DNA of 64,000 nucleotides from Sulfurovaceae bacterium (GTDB lineage Bacteria > Campylobacterota > Campylobacteria > Campylobacterales > Sulfurovaceae), in assembly GCA_028715055.1 (NCBI GenBank), contig JAQTLE010000001.1, positions 310,001-374,000 of the forward strand. Direction: 5' to 3'. Shown in pieces: positions 32,385 through 43,817 of this stretch (its first letter is position 1; each line of letters begins with the position of its first letter). The notes beneath the pieces were generated by a model. That model saw nothing but the letters and a program-made list of their open reading frames with translations. It ran no database searches and was not told the DNA's origin. The position numbers and the translations under genes are program-made.

Positions 32385-33635
32385 CTAATATATAGGTTTT
32401 GTATACATAACAAATTTGCCGGCTAGTTCTTTCATCTCTTCTTTTATTTTAGCATGCAGATCTGTATCTTCGATATTGTCCAGTACATCAGCAATCTTGT
32501 TCGCAATAATCTCAAATTCAGCTTCTTTCATACCTCTACTGGTGAGAGCCGGCGAACCTACACGAATTCCAGATGTCACAAATGGGCTTCTTATTTCTCC
32601 GGGAACAGTGTTTTTATTGACCGTGATTCCTGCATTGCCAAGCGCTGCGTCAGCATCTTTGCCGGAAAATGGTTTATTAAGGAATGATACAAGTACTAGA
32701 TGATTATCCGTACCGTTAGATACTATATCGTATCCTCTGTTCATTAGTACATTTGCCAATACCCCGGCGTTTGCTTTAACTTGTTTGGCATATACTTTCC
32801 ATTCAGGGCTAAGATTGTGTTTAAAACCAACCGCCTTAGCCGCGATCACATGTACTAGCGGACCACCCTGGATGCCGGGGAATATAGCAGAGTTGATTTT
32901 TTTGGCGATCTCCTCGTCATTTGTAAGTATCATTCCGCCTCTTGGACCGGCAAGTGTTTTATGTGTAGTGGTCGTAACTACATGTGCATGCGGGAATGGA
33001 CTAGGATGCTCATCTGCAACTACCAGTCCTGCTATATGAGCCACATCAGCGAACAATAAAGCATTTACACTATCAGCTATCTCTCTAAATCTAGCAAAAT
33101 CAATCTCTCTAGCATATGCAGAGGCACCGCAAACTATGATTTTTGGTTGAACCAATTTTGCAATTTCTGCAACTTTGTCGTAATTGATTCTGCCATCAAG
33201 CTCAACGCCATAAAAGAAACTTTGATAGTTTTTTCCGGAAAAACTTACTTTGCTCCCATGTGTAAGATGTCCGCCATGGCTTAGATCCATACCGAGTATT
33301 TTATCTCCGGCTTGAAGTAATGCAGCATATACTGCGCCGTTAGCTTGGCTTCCTGAGTGTGGTTGCACATTTGCATAAGAACATCCAAAAAGCTTGCAAG
33401 CTCTATCGATTGCCAATTGTTCTACCGTATCGGCATTTTCGCAGCCACCGTAATACCTTTTGTTTGGATAGCCTTCTGCGTATTTGTTTGTCAATACACT
33501 ACCCATTGCTTCCATTACTGCTGGATGTGTGAAGTTTTCACTAGCTATCATCTCAAGATGATTTGTTTGTCGCTCTAATTCTTGCTCTATAGCATGAAAT
33601 ATCTCTGGGTCAAATTGTTCCATTGCATAACTCAT
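32385..33635 (-). CDS. glyA: Serine hydroxymethyltransferase
   Basis: [39 protein letters not shown]. Confidence 0.97.
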   Translation of the reverse strand: MSYAMEQFDPEIFHAIEQELERQTNHLEMIASENFTHPAVMEAMGSVLTNKYAEGYPNKRYYGGCENADTVEQLAIDRACKLFGCSYANVQPHSGSQANGAVYAALLQAGDKILGMDLSHGGHLTHGSKVSFSGKNYQSFFYGVELDGRINYDKVAEIAKLVQPKIIVCGASAYAREIDFARFREIADSVNALLFADVAHIAGLVVADEHPSPFPHAHVVTTTTHKTLAGPRGGMILTNDEEIAKKINSAIFPGIQGGPLVHVIAAKAVGFKHNLSPEWKVYAKQVKANAGVLANVLMNRGYDIVSNGTDNHLVLVSFLNKPFSGKDADAALGNAGITVNKNTVPGEIRSPFVTSGIRVGSPALTSRGMKEAEFEIIANKIADVLDNIEDTDLHAKIKEEMKELAGKFVMYTKPIY

Positions 33636-33656
33636 GTTTTTTCCTTCTTTTAAAAT

Positions 33657-35174
33657 TTAATCATTATTTATCTGTAAAGACGTCTCTGGTCTCATAGCCG
33701 GAAATAGAAGTACATCTCGAATAGAATGCTGATTTGTAAGCATCATAACAAGCCTATCTATACCTATTCCTTCTCCAGCTGTTGGCGGCATGCCGTAACT
33801 CAAAGCCCTTACGTAGTCCAGATCCATATGCATAGCTTCATCATCTCCTGTGACCTCTTTGGTGGCCACTTGAGCTTTAAATCTTTCATATTGGTCAATT
33901 GGATCGTTAAGTTCACTAAAGCCGTTTGCTATTTCTTTACCTGCGATGAATAGCTCGAAACGCTCAGCGATATCCGGATTACTATCGCTTCTGCGTGCGA
34001 GCGGAGAGATATCGATAGGAAAATCCGTGATAAACGTAGGATTTATAAGTTTGCTTTCTACGAAAGCATCGAAAAGTTCTGCTTGTAAATAACCAAGAGA
34101 TAAATTTTCATCTACTTTTACATTATTTGCTTTTAAATATTCCAAAGCTTTTGTCTTATCCATTGTAACATCAGAAGGTACTCCACCTATAGAAGTAAGG
34201 GAATCAATATACGATACTTTGGCAAATGGGGATTTGAAATCGATCTCCAATTCACCGTATGGCAGTTTGTTAGGTAATTTCAGCTCTACAAATAGATATT
34301 CAAATAATTCTTCAGTAATTTTCATAAGGTCAGTATAGCGATGATATGCCCAATAAAACTCTATCATTGTAAACTCTGGATTATGGGTATGGTCCATGCC
34401 CTCATTTCTGAAATTACGGTTTATTTCAAATACTGCTTCCATTCCTCCGACTATAAGTCTTTTGAGGTATAGCTCAGGTGCAATACGCAGGTATCTAGAT
34501 ACATCAAGAGCATTGTGATGAGTTATGAACGGTCTGGCATTCGCTCCGCCTGGGATAGGGTGAAGCATAGGTGTTTCAACTTCTAGAAATGTTCTGCTTT
34601 CGAAAAACCTACGCACTAAAGATACTATACGGCTTCTAAGTACAAATATATCTTTTACTTCCGGGTTCATGATCATATCCAGGTATCTTTGACGATATCT
34701 AAGTTCTTGGTCTTGAAGCCCATGGAATTTTTCAGGAAGCGGAGAAAGAGTTTTTGTGGTGATCTCAAATGATGTACAATGAAGTGTCAGTTCTCCTGTT
34801 TGCGTCACAAAAGGGTATCCGGTAGCAGTGATGATATCGCCTACTTCAATTAGTTTTTTGATTTTGTTATAGTAGCCTTCCGGTAGATCATCTCTGCTAT
34901 AATAGATCTGCACCATACCTTTGCTATCTTGAATCTTTGCAAATGCTGCTTTGCCCATTATGCGAAGCAGTTTTATGCGGCCGGTTAAAGTTACACTTTT
35001 TGCAGTATCTTTTTTCTCACCTTCTTCTAGCTCTTGAAGGTAGTTATATGTTTGTAAAAATGTATCAGAATCAATTGCAGGAGTTACAATATTCGGATAT
35101 GGATTGATTCCTTCTGATTTTAGTTCATCCGCTTTTTTTATGCGTTCTTGAATATATGGATTTTCAAATATCAA
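33657..35174 (-). CDS. lysS: Lysyl-tRNA synthetase (class II)
   Basis: [52 protein letters not shown]. Confidence 0.97.
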   Translation of the reverse strand: MIFENPYIQERIKKADELKSEGINPYPNIVTPAIDSDTFLQTYNYLQELEEGEKKDTAKSVTLTGRIKLLRIMGKAAFAKIQDSKGMVQIYYSRDDLPEGYYNKIKKLIEVGDIITATGYPFVTQTGELTLHCTSFEITTKTLSPLPEKFHGLQDQELRYRQRYLDMIMNPEVKDIFVLRSRIVSLVRRFFESRTFLEVETPMLHPIPGGANARPFITHHNALDVSRYLRIAPELYLKRLIVGGMEAVFEINRNFRNEGMDHTHNPEFTMIEFYWAYHRYTDLMKITEELFEYLFVELKLPNKLPYGELEIDFKSPFAKVSYIDSLTSIGGVPSDVTMDKTKALEYLKANNVKVDENLSLGYLQAELFDAFVESKLINPTFITDFPIDISPLARRSDSNPDIAERFELFIAGKEIANGFSELNDPIDQYERFKAQVATKEVTGDDEAMHMDLDYVRALSYGMPPTAGEGIGIDRLVMMLTNQHSIRDVLLFPAMRPETSLQINND

Positions 35175-35635
35175 CTATTATTCCTTGTTAATGTTAGATT
35201 TTGGCATGATTGACATACACCTATGATCTTCATAGTATGGTCAGTCATTTTAAAATTAATTTTATTAGCTATCTCATGTTGTTGTTTTTCTATCACTTCG
35301 TCATAAAATTCAGTGATAATTCCGCATTGCTTGCACACGAGATGATCATGGTGTTTTTTGAGTCCAAATTCATATTTTTTGCCTTGAGCACCAAATGAAA
35401 TAGATGTAACAAGTCCCGCATCTTCCAATAGTGTCAATGTACGATAAACTGTCGCAATCCCTATTGTCATATCAGGATAAGTAATTTTAAGAGCATCATT
35501 TATCTCTTCTGGTGTAAAATGTCCATGGTTGTCATATAAGTATTTGACGATCAATTCTCTTTGCTTTGTATATTTAAGTCCGCTTTCTTTTATGATTAAT
35601 TTAAACTGCTCAAGTAAAACGTCATAATCTATCAT
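35171..35635 (-). CDS. fur: Fur family transcriptional regulator
   Basis: [10 protein letters not shown]...[30 protein letters not shown]. Confidence 0.92.
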   Translation of the reverse strand: MIDYDVLLEQFKLIIKESGLKYTKQRELIVKYLYDNHGHFTPEEINDALKITYPDMTIGIATVYRTLTLLEDAGLVTSISFGAQGKKYEFGLKKHHDHLVCKQCGIITEFYDEVIEKQQHEIANKINFKMTDHTMKIIGVCQSCQNLTLTRNNS

Positions 35636-36216
35636 ATTGTTCTCGTTGTATTATATTCTTTACTTTTATCATCCGGGATTTTATAAGTTGGAGCGGTAGA
35701 TGGTTTGAGCGTGTTTAGATTTATTTTTTTTGGGTCCAAATGAACCAAAAATACACCTGTTTTTATAAGATATGGGTACAAAATACTGTTATTGGTGTAT
35801 TTATCTAATTTATCCTTGAAAAGTGTAACGCTTGATAATGCCGTAAGGATAATTGCAAATACAACGAAATATTTTCCTCCTCCTGCAATAAATCCTAAAA
35901 TATTATTAATAATTCCCAATCCACTGGCATTTATTAATGTCGACAATAACGTTCCTAGCGATAAAGCCGTTATCCAAATAATTGCCAAGATTGCAAAAAA
36001 TCCAGCCAAGGTCAGTAGAGTTTTATTTTCTAAATGCAGCAAGTGATCACTGATAAATGTCGCCATCACGCCAGATAACCTAGAAGCCAAAAATATACCT
36101 AGAACAATGCCTATCAAACCAAAAATTTCTTTAAAAAATCCATTAATAAACCCCTTGATTCCTACAAGAATAACAATAGAGCCTATAATTAAATCAAGCT
36201 GATTTAAATTTTCCAT
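35632..36216 (-). CDS. CvpA family protein
   Basis: DLIIGSIVILVGIKGFINGFFKEIFGLIGIVLGIFLASR. Confidence 0.88.
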   Translation of the reverse strand: MENLNQLDLIIGSIVILVGIKGFINGFFKEIFGLIGIVLGIFLASRLSGVMATFISDHLLHLENKTLLTLAGFFAILAIIWITALSLGTLLSTLINASGLGIINNILGFIAGGGKYFVVFAIILTALSSVTLFKDKLDKYTNNSILYPYLIKTGVFLVHLDPKKINLNTLKPSTAPTYKIPDDKSKEYNTTRTI

Positions 36217-36290
36217 GAAAGCCTTTTGGTTAGATATGTATAATGTGCGTATTGTATCATCTTATAGTAAAATAAATCTTAGAGATATAG

Positions 36291-37364
36291 TTAGTAGAAA
36301 CCGCCTGGCATTAGTTTCAAGAGTTCATCTTGTTTGTTAGAAAACTGTAGGGCAATATCTTTTGAAATGATCTTTTGCTTTATTAAGGAAATAAGAATTT
36401 GTGTTTGTGTTTGCATACCGGTCTCTTCTTGGCCTAGCTGCATCTGAGAATAAATTTGATGTACTTTTTCTTCACGGATCAGGTTGGCTATGGCATGATT
36501 CATTGTCATTATCTCAGAAACTGCAATTCTTCCACCACCGATTTTTGGCAATAGAGATTGGGAAATAACAGCAACTAAGGATGAAGAGAGCATTGAACGG
36601 ACTTGCGGCTGTTCCTCCCCTGTGAATACATCGATAATACGGTTAATGGTACTTGGAGCAGAGTTGGTGTGCAAAGTCGCAAATACCAAATGCCCTGTCT
36701 CAGCAGCGGTCAAAGCAGCTGCAATGGTCTCTTTGTCTCTCATTTCTCCGACTAGGATAATATCCGGATCTTCGCGCATAGCATATTTGAGTGCAGTGGC
36801 AAATGAAGCAGTATCGCTTCCGACTTCTCTGTGTGAAAATACAGATTTTTTATTGATATGTACAAATTCCACCGGATCTTCAACTGTAATTATATGTTTT
36901 TGTTCGTGTTCGTTTATCTCATTAAGCATAGCAGCAAGAGTTGTTGATTTTCCTGAACCGGTCGGACCGGTAACTAGGATAATACCTTTTTCGCGTCTGA
37001 TAAGTTTTTTATAAATTGCCGGAGCGCCTATATCATCCAATGATGGGATAGCGATGGGAATAGGTCTAAAGGCTGCACACATTTCTCCCAAAGCATGATA
37101 ATAGTTCGCCCTAAAACGCACAACATTTTTTAGTTCAAATGAAAAATCCAATTCATAATTTTCTTCAAAATGTTTTTTTTGTTTATCCGAGATGACAGGA
37201 AAGCACATTTCTTCAATATCTTTGCTTGCAAGTTCTGGTTCATTAACCGGTTCAAGTTTTCCATCTAAACGAATAAGAGGTTTCGAGCGACTGATCAGGT
37301 GTAGATCAGATGCCTTAAGAGTAACTACATCTTGAAGTAATTTGGTTAAGTCGGAATGCAACAT
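36291..37364 (-). CDS. pilT: PilT-type type IV pilus twitching ATPase
   Basis: VTGPTGSGKSTTLAAM, ILVGEMRDKETIAAALTAAETGHLVFATLHTNSA. Confidence 0.92.
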   Translation of the reverse strand: MLHSDLTKLLQDVVTLKASDLHLISRSKPLIRLDGKLEPVNEPELASKDIEEMCFPVISDKQKKHFEENYELDFSFELKNVVRFRANYYHALGEMCAAFRPIPIAIPSLDDIGAPAIYKKLIRREKGIILVTGPTGSGKSTTLAAMLNEINEHEQKHIITVEDPVEFVHINKKSVFSHREVGSDTASFATALKYAMREDPDIILVGEMRDKETIAAALTAAETGHLVFATLHTNSAPSTINRIIDVFTGEEQPQVRSMLSSSLVAVISQSLLPKIGGGRIAVSEIMTMNHAIANLIREEKVHQIYSQMQLGQEETGMQTQTQILISLIKQKIISKDIALQFSNKQDELLKLMPGGFY

Positions 37365-37389
37365 AATATTTTTCCCAATAAATATAAAA

Positions 37390-37680
37390 TTATTCTATGA
37401 TAGCAGGCACAACAAAAAAATCATCTTTGCTTTGAGGCGCTTTAGATAGTATGCTCTTGATTACATCTTCTTGTCTAAGCGGCACATCTTCTCTCATCGG
37501 CGTTCCACCGGTTAGAGTTGAAAATGATGCATCAAGACCGCTTGTATCAAGTTCGCTTAGGTTTTCAACGTAAGCTACGATATCTGAAAGTTGATGAATG
37601 ATTTCTTCTTTTTTGTTATCATCGATTTTTAGGTGTGAAAGTTTTTCTAGTTTTTCTAAAATAGTATTATCTATCTGCAC
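37390..37680 (-). CDS. gatC: Asp-tRNA(Asn)/Glu-tRNA(Gln) amidotransferase subunit C
   Basis: LEKLSHLKIDD...DIVAYVENLSELDT, REDVP. GTG at 37680 preceded by AGAGGG is preferred to the tracked ATG at 37716. Confidence 0.9.
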   Translation of the reverse strand: MQIDNTILEKLEKLSHLKIDDNKKEEIIHQLSDIVAYVENLSELDTSGLDASFSTLTGGTPMREDVPLRQEDVIKSILSKAPQSKDDFFVVPAIIE

Positions 37681-37765
37681 ATTTCCCTCTTTATTTGAAG
37701 TTTTATTATTGTACATTAAATTTGTTTAAGATATAACTTTACAAGATATTTGCAAAGGATATGAG

Positions 37766-38104
37766 ATGTTGCAATCATTGGATATGAGCTCGCCTGAATT
37801 TTTAGAAGAGATCGAAAAAACAAAGCAATTTACATATAAAGTATGCAGTCAATTTGGCTTCGTGCATCATCCAAATGAAGATGTAAATGAAGGCGTTATT
37901 ATGGGGCTTGCTAGACATAAAATGTTATATGGCAAGAGGTTTTGCCCATGTTTTATGGTAATAGAAGAGAATGGCATGCATAAAAGTGCTGATAATCGTA
38001 TTTGTCCATGTAAGCCGGCACTTGATCGTGAAATTCCGGAAGAAGGTAAATGTCATTGCGGTATATTTTGCACCCCGGAATACGCAATGGCGAATCAAAA
38101 TTAG
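37766..38104 (+). CDS. Ferredoxin-thioredoxin reductase catalytic subunit-like protein
   Basis: RFCPCF...RICPCKPALD...GKCHCGIFCTPEYA: CPC-CPC-CHC motif set of the FTR catalytic chain. Confidence 0.85.
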   Translation: MLQSLDMSSPEFLEEIEKTKQFTYKVCSQFGFVHHPNEDVNEGVIMGLARHKMLYGKRFCPCFMVIEENGMHKSADNRICPCKPALDREIPEEGKCHCGIFCTPEYAMANQN

Positions 38105-38106
38105 AT

Positions 38107-39216
38107 ATGAACGTAATAGATATATTAATCAAACTACTTAGCTATAAGTCAATAACGCCAAACGATGATGGCGCATTGTCTTGGATAGAATCATATTTGA
38201 GTGATTACGAAGCACTGTATCACAACAAAGAAGGCGTAAAAAACCTTTTTCTTACTAAGCAATTTGGGAAAAGCGATGTACATCTTTGTTTTGCAGGACA
38301 TATAGACGTTGTCCCTGCGGGAGATGGTTGGAATAGTAATCCGTTTGTACCTATGGTTGAAAATGGCATGATATATGGCCGAGGTACACAGGACATGAAA
38401 AGCGGAGTTGCTGCTTTTGTGCAAGCTGCTAAGGATACAAAAGAGTTTCATGGAAGATTGTCTTTGCTTCTTACATCCGATGAGGAAGGTGATGCAACTT
38501 ACGGAACCCAAGAAATGCTCAGGTATCTTAAAAGTATCAATTTGTTACCGACCCATTGCATAGTCGCAGAGCCTACTTGTGAAAAGCAATTTGGCGATGC
38601 CATAAAAGTTGGCAGACGAGGGTCAATTAATGGCATTTTGCATCTTAGAGGTAAACAAGGACATGCAGCATACCCGGAAAAATCCGACAATCCTATACAT
38701 GCTATATCAAAGATATTATTTGATATAGCCGGAGTATATTTGGATAACGGAGATGAGTATTTTTCTCCGAGTACTTTAGTCGTTACCGACCTTCGTTCAG
38801 GTATGGAAGTTACCAATGTAACGCCTGGCACACTTAAAATGATGTTCAATGTCAGAAATTCTACGCATACAACAATAGATAATATCAGGTCATTTGTAGA
38901 AGAAAAATTAAAAGGATTGGATTTTACATTAGAGCTTTCGCAGTCTGCCTATCCATTCATAACTAGCAGCAAGGGTGTGCTTTCCAAGACAATCACAAAT
39001 GCGATAGAAAAATATTGTCACATAACACCAAAATATTCAACCGCAGGAGGTACTAGCGATGCAAGATTTATTGCTCCTTATGGCGTTGAGGTATTAGAGT
39101 TTGGAGTGATAAATGATACTATTCATGCACCAAACGAGAAAGTTAGTATCGATGAGGTTGAAAAATTATATAAAATTTTTACACAAGTTGTAAAAAATTT
39201 TCCAATTAAGGAGTAA
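38107..39216 (+). CDS. dapE: Succinyl-diaminopimelate desuccinylase
   Basis: FAGHIDVVPAGDGW, YGRGTQDMKSGVAA, TSDEEG, STAGGTSDARF. Start trimmed to 38107. Confidence 0.93.
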   Translation: MNVIDILIKLLSYKSITPNDDGALSWIESYLSDYEALYHNKEGVKNLFLTKQFGKSDVHLCFAGHIDVVPAGDGWNSNPFVPMVENGMIYGRGTQDMKSGVAAFVQAAKDTKEFHGRLSLLLTSDEEGDATYGTQEMLRYLKSINLLPTHCIVAEPTCEKQFGDAIKVGRRGSINGILHLRGKQGHAAYPEKSDNPIHAISKILFDIAGVYLDNGDEYFSPSTLVVTDLRSGMEVTNVTPGTLKMMFNVRNSTHTTIDNIRSFVEEKLKGLDFTLELSQSAYPFITSSKGVLSKTITNAIEKYCHITPKYSTAGGTSDARFIAPYGVEVLEFGVINDTIHAPNEKVSIDEVEKLYKIFTQVVKNFPIKE

Positions 39217-39218
39217 AA

Positions 39219-39629
39219 ATGAAAAAATTAATATTTATTTTCAGCATTTTATGTTCTATGGCTAATGCTGCAAATTTAAAGTGGAATGATGATTTTAATG
39301 AGGCAATATTGAAAGCAAAAAAGGAGCATAAGGCTTTGATGGTTATGGTGGAAAGCGAGCATTGCAGATGGTGCAAAGCTATGAATGAAACTACATTTAA
39401 TGACAATAAAGTCAAAGCAGGTCTTAGATCGTTTGTGTTGATTAAGATTATGCGCGATGACACCGAATCTATGCGTTTACTTCCTGATGTGGTAGGAGTG
39501 CCTACAGTGTTTTTTATGACACCGGAAAAAGAAATTTTAGAACAAGCAATAGGATTTTTCGAAGAGGAAGATTTTTTAATTTTTATAAATAATGCCAAAA
39601 AGAAATTTTATACAAAAAATAAACAATAA
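39219..39629 (+). CDS. Thioredoxin-fold protein (SoxW/DUF255-like), exported
   Basis: Signal peptide; VESEHCRWCKAMNETTF CxxC. Confidence 0.8.
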   Translation: MKKLIFIFSILCSMANAANLKWNDDFNEAILKAKKEHKALMVMVESEHCRWCKAMNETTFNDNKVKAGLRSFVLIKIMRDDTESMRLLPDVVGVPTVFFMTPEKEILEQAIGFFEEEDFLIFINNAKKKFYTKNKQ

Positions 39630-39633
39630 TACT

Positions 39634-40614
39634 ATGTCACTATTGCCAAAATACAACACCGCGGCATACAGCCTGATTTTGGTTACTTGCGCTATCATCA
39701 TCTGTGTTTGGTATAATGAATGCAATTTGTATGTTTTGGCATTATTTTTGCAAATATGGATATTCTTTGGAATATATACCTTGTATCGTTTGGACATCAT
39801 TCAAAGAGAATTGATGCATATCAACGAATGGACCAATGCGCCAAGGATCATACAAGAACAAGAATTGAGCACAGATATGCTTTCTGATTTACAATATTCT
39901 ATACAAAAACTTATCAAAAAATCGCAAAAAAAGAAAACTCTAAAAGAGAAAATGGATGCAAAGATCAATCTTAAAAATAGACAAAGAAATGATATGATCT
40001 CTGCTCTTGCTCATGAATTTCGCAATCCTATAGCAGCTATAATGGGATATGCTACTACACTCGAAGAAGATCATGATATACCTACTGAACTAAGAGACAG
40101 ATTTTTGACAAAAATTTACAATAATAGTCAAAAAATAGAAAATCTTTTGGCACGTCTGATCTTGTGGAATAAATTTGAAAGCGGAGAAGCTTCTTTGCAT
40201 GAAAGCACATTTGATATACATACATTAGCAAGCGAAAGCAGACAATATTTGCTTGAAAAATATCCAAATCGTATTATCGACATAGAGGGTGAACATCGAA
40301 TCGTAAATGCAGACAGAACTCTATTGGAGGTTGTTATGAAAAATTTGATGGAAAATGCACTTAAATACTCAAAAGATGAAGTAAAGGTAATAATTAATAA
40401 TGACTCTGTAGATGTTATTGATAAAGGTGTCGGAATTTCTAGTCAGGACATAGAAAAAGTTACTAAAAAGTTTTATCGTTCAGGTGAACATGCATGGGAT
40501 AATTCTATGGGGCTTGGTCTTGCCATTGTCAAGAAGATACTTTCATTGCATCATACGCATTTGGATATAAAAAGCGAAGAAGGAAAAGGCTCTGTATTCT
40601 CGTTTAATCTGTAA
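39634..40614 (+). CDS. Membrane sensor histidine kinase
   Basis: Two TM segments, ALAHEFRNPIAAIMGYA H-box, NLMENALKYS N-box, DKGVGIS G-box. Confidence 0.88.
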   Translation: MSLLPKYNTAAYSLILVTCAIIICVWYNECNLYVLALFLQIWIFFGIYTLYRLDIIQRELMHINEWTNAPRIIQEQELSTDMLSDLQYSIQKLIKKSQKKKTLKEKMDAKINLKNRQRNDMISALAHEFRNPIAAIMGYATTLEEDHDIPTELRDRFLTKIYNNSQKIENLLARLILWNKFESGEASLHESTFDIHTLASESRQYLLEKYPNRIIDIEGEHRIVNADRTLLEVVMKNLMENALKYSKDEVKVIINNDSVDVIDKGVGISSQDIEKVTKKFYRSGEHAWDNSMGLGLAIVKKILSLHHTHLDIKSEEGKGSVFSFNL

Positions 40615-40647
40615 AAGGGAAAATTGATTATTTAAAGTAAGTAGTTA

Positions 40648-40722
40648 TGGAGCGGGCGAAGGGATTCGAACCCTCGACCCTAACCTTGGCAAGGTTATGC
40701 TCTACCCCTGAGCTACGCCCGC
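40648..40722 (-). tRNA. tRNA-Gly (anticodon GCC)
   Basis: Reverse complement GCGGGCGTAGCTCAGGGGTAGAGCATAACCTTGCCAAGGTTAGGGTCGAGGGTTCGAATCCCTTCGCCCGCTCCA; encoded CCA. Confidence 0.95.
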
Positions 40723-40751
40723 ATCCAGATGAAGTTTTAAAAAGCAATTCA

Positions 40752-40836
40752 TGGTACCTTGGGTCGGACTCGAACCGACACGAGCAAGCTCACCAGATTT
40801 TGAGTCTGGCGTGTCTACCGGTTTCACCACCAAGGC
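40752..40836 (-). tRNA. tRNA-Leu (anticodon CAA)
   Basis: Reverse complement GCCTTGGTGGTGAAACCGGTAGACACGCCAGACTCAAAATCTGG...GGTTCGAGTCCGACCCAAGGTACCA; long variable arm, encoded CCA. Confidence 0.93.
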
Positions 40837-40970
40837 ATTTAATTGCAAGGCGAATTCTACAACGATTCAGCTTAAAGAGCCTTGAATTAATTGCAATATC
40901 CAATTTCTTCATATCAAATATTTTGGCTATAATACAGTAATTATATTATTTAAGAAAAATTGGAGTTAGC

Positions 40971-43247
40971 TTGAAAATAACAATGATTATAAGTGCCGTA
41001 TTGTTAGTTTATGGCGCATTTTCTACTTTTTTTCACGAAACATCGATGGTCGGCCAAATTGGAAAGAATATAGGCGATACCAACATCTCTCTTTTTGGTT
41101 ATATAGCATATATTAATTTATTGATCTTAATGTATCCTCTTTTTGAAGTATATAAAAAACAATATCTGCTTAAGCGTATAGATTTTTTTGTCGGATGGAT
41201 ACTTTTATTTATAGGTCTTGTTGTTTTTGGCGGCTTGATATTTTCTCCACAAAATGCCGGATTTTTAGGTTATTCTTTTGTTTTGTTCTTAGAGCCTTAC
41301 ATTGGTATGGCCGGCATATGGCTTTTTTGGTTTATGGTTATGATATTGAGTGCAATTTTAGTATTGGATGATGATTTTGACTGGGAAAACTTTTTTGACA
41401 AAATAATTAAAAAAAATAAAAAAGTCACATCATATTCACATAGATCAAGCAATGAAGATGACATTCACAAGATAGGTTTTTCGCAAAAGCTAAATGGTAT
41501 CGCAAACGGTTTGTTAAAAATATTTTCTTTTGTAAAAAATCCATTTGCAAACCCTGATAAAACAGTAGATGCATTTGCAAATGATGACATCATGTCTCAA
41601 GTTCATCAAAGAACGGCAAAAACTATACAGCCAATTCCTAAGGCAACAGCTAGTCATAATTTAAATAAATCAGCAATATCCACAAGTCGTATTGAACCGC
41701 TTGCGGAGATACAATCTATTGGGGTATCAACTAATATTTCAAATTTAAAAAAACAATCATTATCTTCAAATGTGGAGATCGTCAATGAACTTGAAGAAAA
41801 TTCCAAATTGTTGGCCCAAATAGACAAAGGTTTAGCTCCTCAGCCGAAAAATTTCAAATTGCCGAGATTGGATTTTTTACAAAAAGCACCAAAAGCATTA
41901 AAAAAGATAAACGAAGAAGAAATTGACCGCAAAATAAAAGAACTCCTGGATAAACTCAAAAAGTTTAATATAGAAGGGGATGTAGTGCGTACCTATACAG
42001 GTCCACTTGTAACTACTTTTGAGTTTAAGCCCGCACCTCACGTTAAGGTTTCTAAAATATTAGGATTACAAGATGACCTGGCTATGGCACTTAGCGCGGA
42101 AACCATAAGGATTCAAGCTCCGATACCGGGTAGGGATGTAGTGGGTATAGAAATTCCAAACGATACTATTGATACTATATATCTTAGAGAAATTTTAGAA
42201 AGTCCTTTATTTCAAGAATCAAAATCGCCTCTTACTGTGGCTTTGGGCAAGGATATAGTAGGCAAGCCTTTTGTGACAGATATCAAAAAACTTCCTCATT
42301 TGCTTATAGCAGGAACTACAGGAAGCGGTAAATCAGTGGGCATAAATGCAATGATATTATCTCTTTTGTATCGCAATGATCCTGATCAGCTTAAGCTCAT
42401 GATGATAGATCCAAAGATGTTAGAATTTTCAATATATAATGACATTCCGCATCTCATTACACCGGTTATTACTTCTCCTAAAAAAGCGATAACGGCTTTG
42501 GCAAATATGGTCGGAGAAATGGAGCGCCGTTATATTTTAATGGCAGAGAATCGTACAAAAAACATAGAAAACTATAACGAAAAAGTAACAAAAGATCGTT
42601 CAGCGTTACCATTGCCTTATATTGTTGTTATCATTGATGAGCTAGCCGATCTGATGATGAATGGCGGCAAAGAAGTAGAGTATTCTATAGCAAGACTTGC
42701 TCAAATGGCAAGGGCTAGCGGTATCCATCTTATTATCGCTACCCAACGCCCAAGTGTAGATGTCGTAACAGGGCTTATTAAAGCAAATCTTCCCTCAAGA
42801 CTCAGCTATAGAGTAGGTACAAGAGTTGATTCGAAAGTTATATTAGACGGTATGGGCGCAGAAAGCCTACTTGGACGGGGTGACGCTCTATTTACGCCTC
42901 CGGGGGCTGTTGGACTTGTGAGATTGCATGCCCCTTGGAACACAGAAGAAGAAATAGAAAAAATCGTAGAATTTCTTAAAGCACAAAGATCACCAGAGTA
43001 TGATGAAAGTTATTTGACTGCCGATGCGACAAACGGTAAAAGCGGAGATAGGATAGAAATGGATGATCTTGATCCGCTCTATGAACAGGCAAAAGAGGTG
43101 ATTTTAAATGATAACAAAACTTCAATATCCTATTTGCAACGTAAGTTGCAAATAGGATATAATAGGGCTGCAAATATAATAGAACAAATGGAAGCAAACG
43201 GAGTTTTAAGTTCTCCGAACAATAAAGGGAATCGAGAAATCATATAA
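40971..43247 (+). CDS. ftsK: FtsK/SpoIIIE DNA translocase
   Basis: N-terminal TMs; LLIAGTTGSGKSVGINAMILSLL; IDELADLMM; C-terminal gamma winged helix. Confidence 0.95.
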   Translation: MKITMIISAVLLVYGAFSTFFHETSMVGQIGKNIGDTNISLFGYIAYINLLILMYPLFEVYKKQYLLKRIDFFVGWILLFIGLVVFGGLIFSPQNAGFLGYSFVLFLEPYIGMAGIWLFWFMVMILSAILVLDDDFDWENFFDKIIKKNKKVTSYSHRSSNEDDIHKIGFSQKLNGIANGLLKIFSFVKNPFANPDKTVDAFANDDIMSQVHQRTAKTIQPIPKATASHNLNKSAISTSRIEPLAEIQSIGVSTNISNLKKQSLSSNVEIVNELEENSKLLAQIDKGLAPQPKNFKLPRLDFLQKAPKALKKINEEEIDRKIKELLDKLKKFNIEGDVVRTYTGPLVTTFEFKPAPHVKVSKILGLQDDLAMALSAETIRIQAPIPGRDVVGIEIPNDTIDTIYLREILESPLFQESKSPLTVALGKDIVGKPFVTDIKKLPHLLIAGTTGSGKSVGINAMILSLLYRNDPDQLKLMMIDPKMLEFSIYNDIPHLITPVITSPKKAITALANMVGEMERRYILMAENRTKNIENYNEKVTKDRSALPLPYIVVIIDELADLMMNGGKEVEYSIARLAQMARASGIHLIIATQRPSVDVVTGLIKANLPSRLSYRVGTRVDSKVILDGMGAESLLGRGDALFTPPGAVGLVRLHAPWNTEEEIEKIVEFLKAQRSPEYDESYLTADATNGKSGDRIEMDDLDPLYEQAKEVILNDNKTSISYLQRKLQIGYNRAANIIEQMEANGVLSSPNNKGNREII

Positions 43248-43262
43248 TCCAAAGGAAATATC

Positions 43263-43670
43263 ATGGCATATTTTAGTAATGCAAAAAAAGGTGATAAGGT
43301 TTATGGCCTAATATTTGGAAAAGGAAAAATTGTTAATATTTTTTCTGATAGCTTTTATTCGGTTATGGTAGAGTTCAAAAATGGATATGAAGTTCCTTAT
43401 ACCGATGAGGGAATCCCAGGATGGGGTAATTTTAAAAAACAAACACTTTTTTATCGTGATGATGTTGATCTATCTAACGAAGATTTTTCACCAATAGGAA
43501 AGGTTCTTTCTCCAAAAAAGATCATAAAGCTTCGCGAAAAGAAAAAGCTTCAAGTGCGATTGCCTTCTGGTATATGGACTAGTGTTAAAAAAGCAGACAA
43601 CGAATATGTAGAGAAAATGCTCAAAAAAGAGAAATATCATTTATTCAGAAAGAAAAAAGAGAAAAGATAA
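43263..43670 (+). CDS. Conserved hypothetical protein
   Basis: 135 aa, 16 bp after ftsK with AAAGGA upstream. Confidence 0.6.
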   Translation: MAYFSNAKKGDKVYGLIFGKGKIVNIFSDSFYSVMVEFKNGYEVPYTDEGIPGWGNFKKQTLFYRDDVDLSNEDFSPIGKVLSPKKIIKLREKKKLQVRLPSGIWTSVKKADNEYVEKMLKKEKYHLFRKKKEKR

Positions 43671-43817
43671 TCATTATTCTCTTGGTTATAAACAGTTTTT
43701 TTGTAACCATATGATACAAATCTCACAAGCAGTTATATTTGGGTTTATATCTGTATAGTTTTTTATATTTTTTGAGTTAGTATAATGTAATAAATTTTAC
43801 AACTCAAGGGAGATTTA

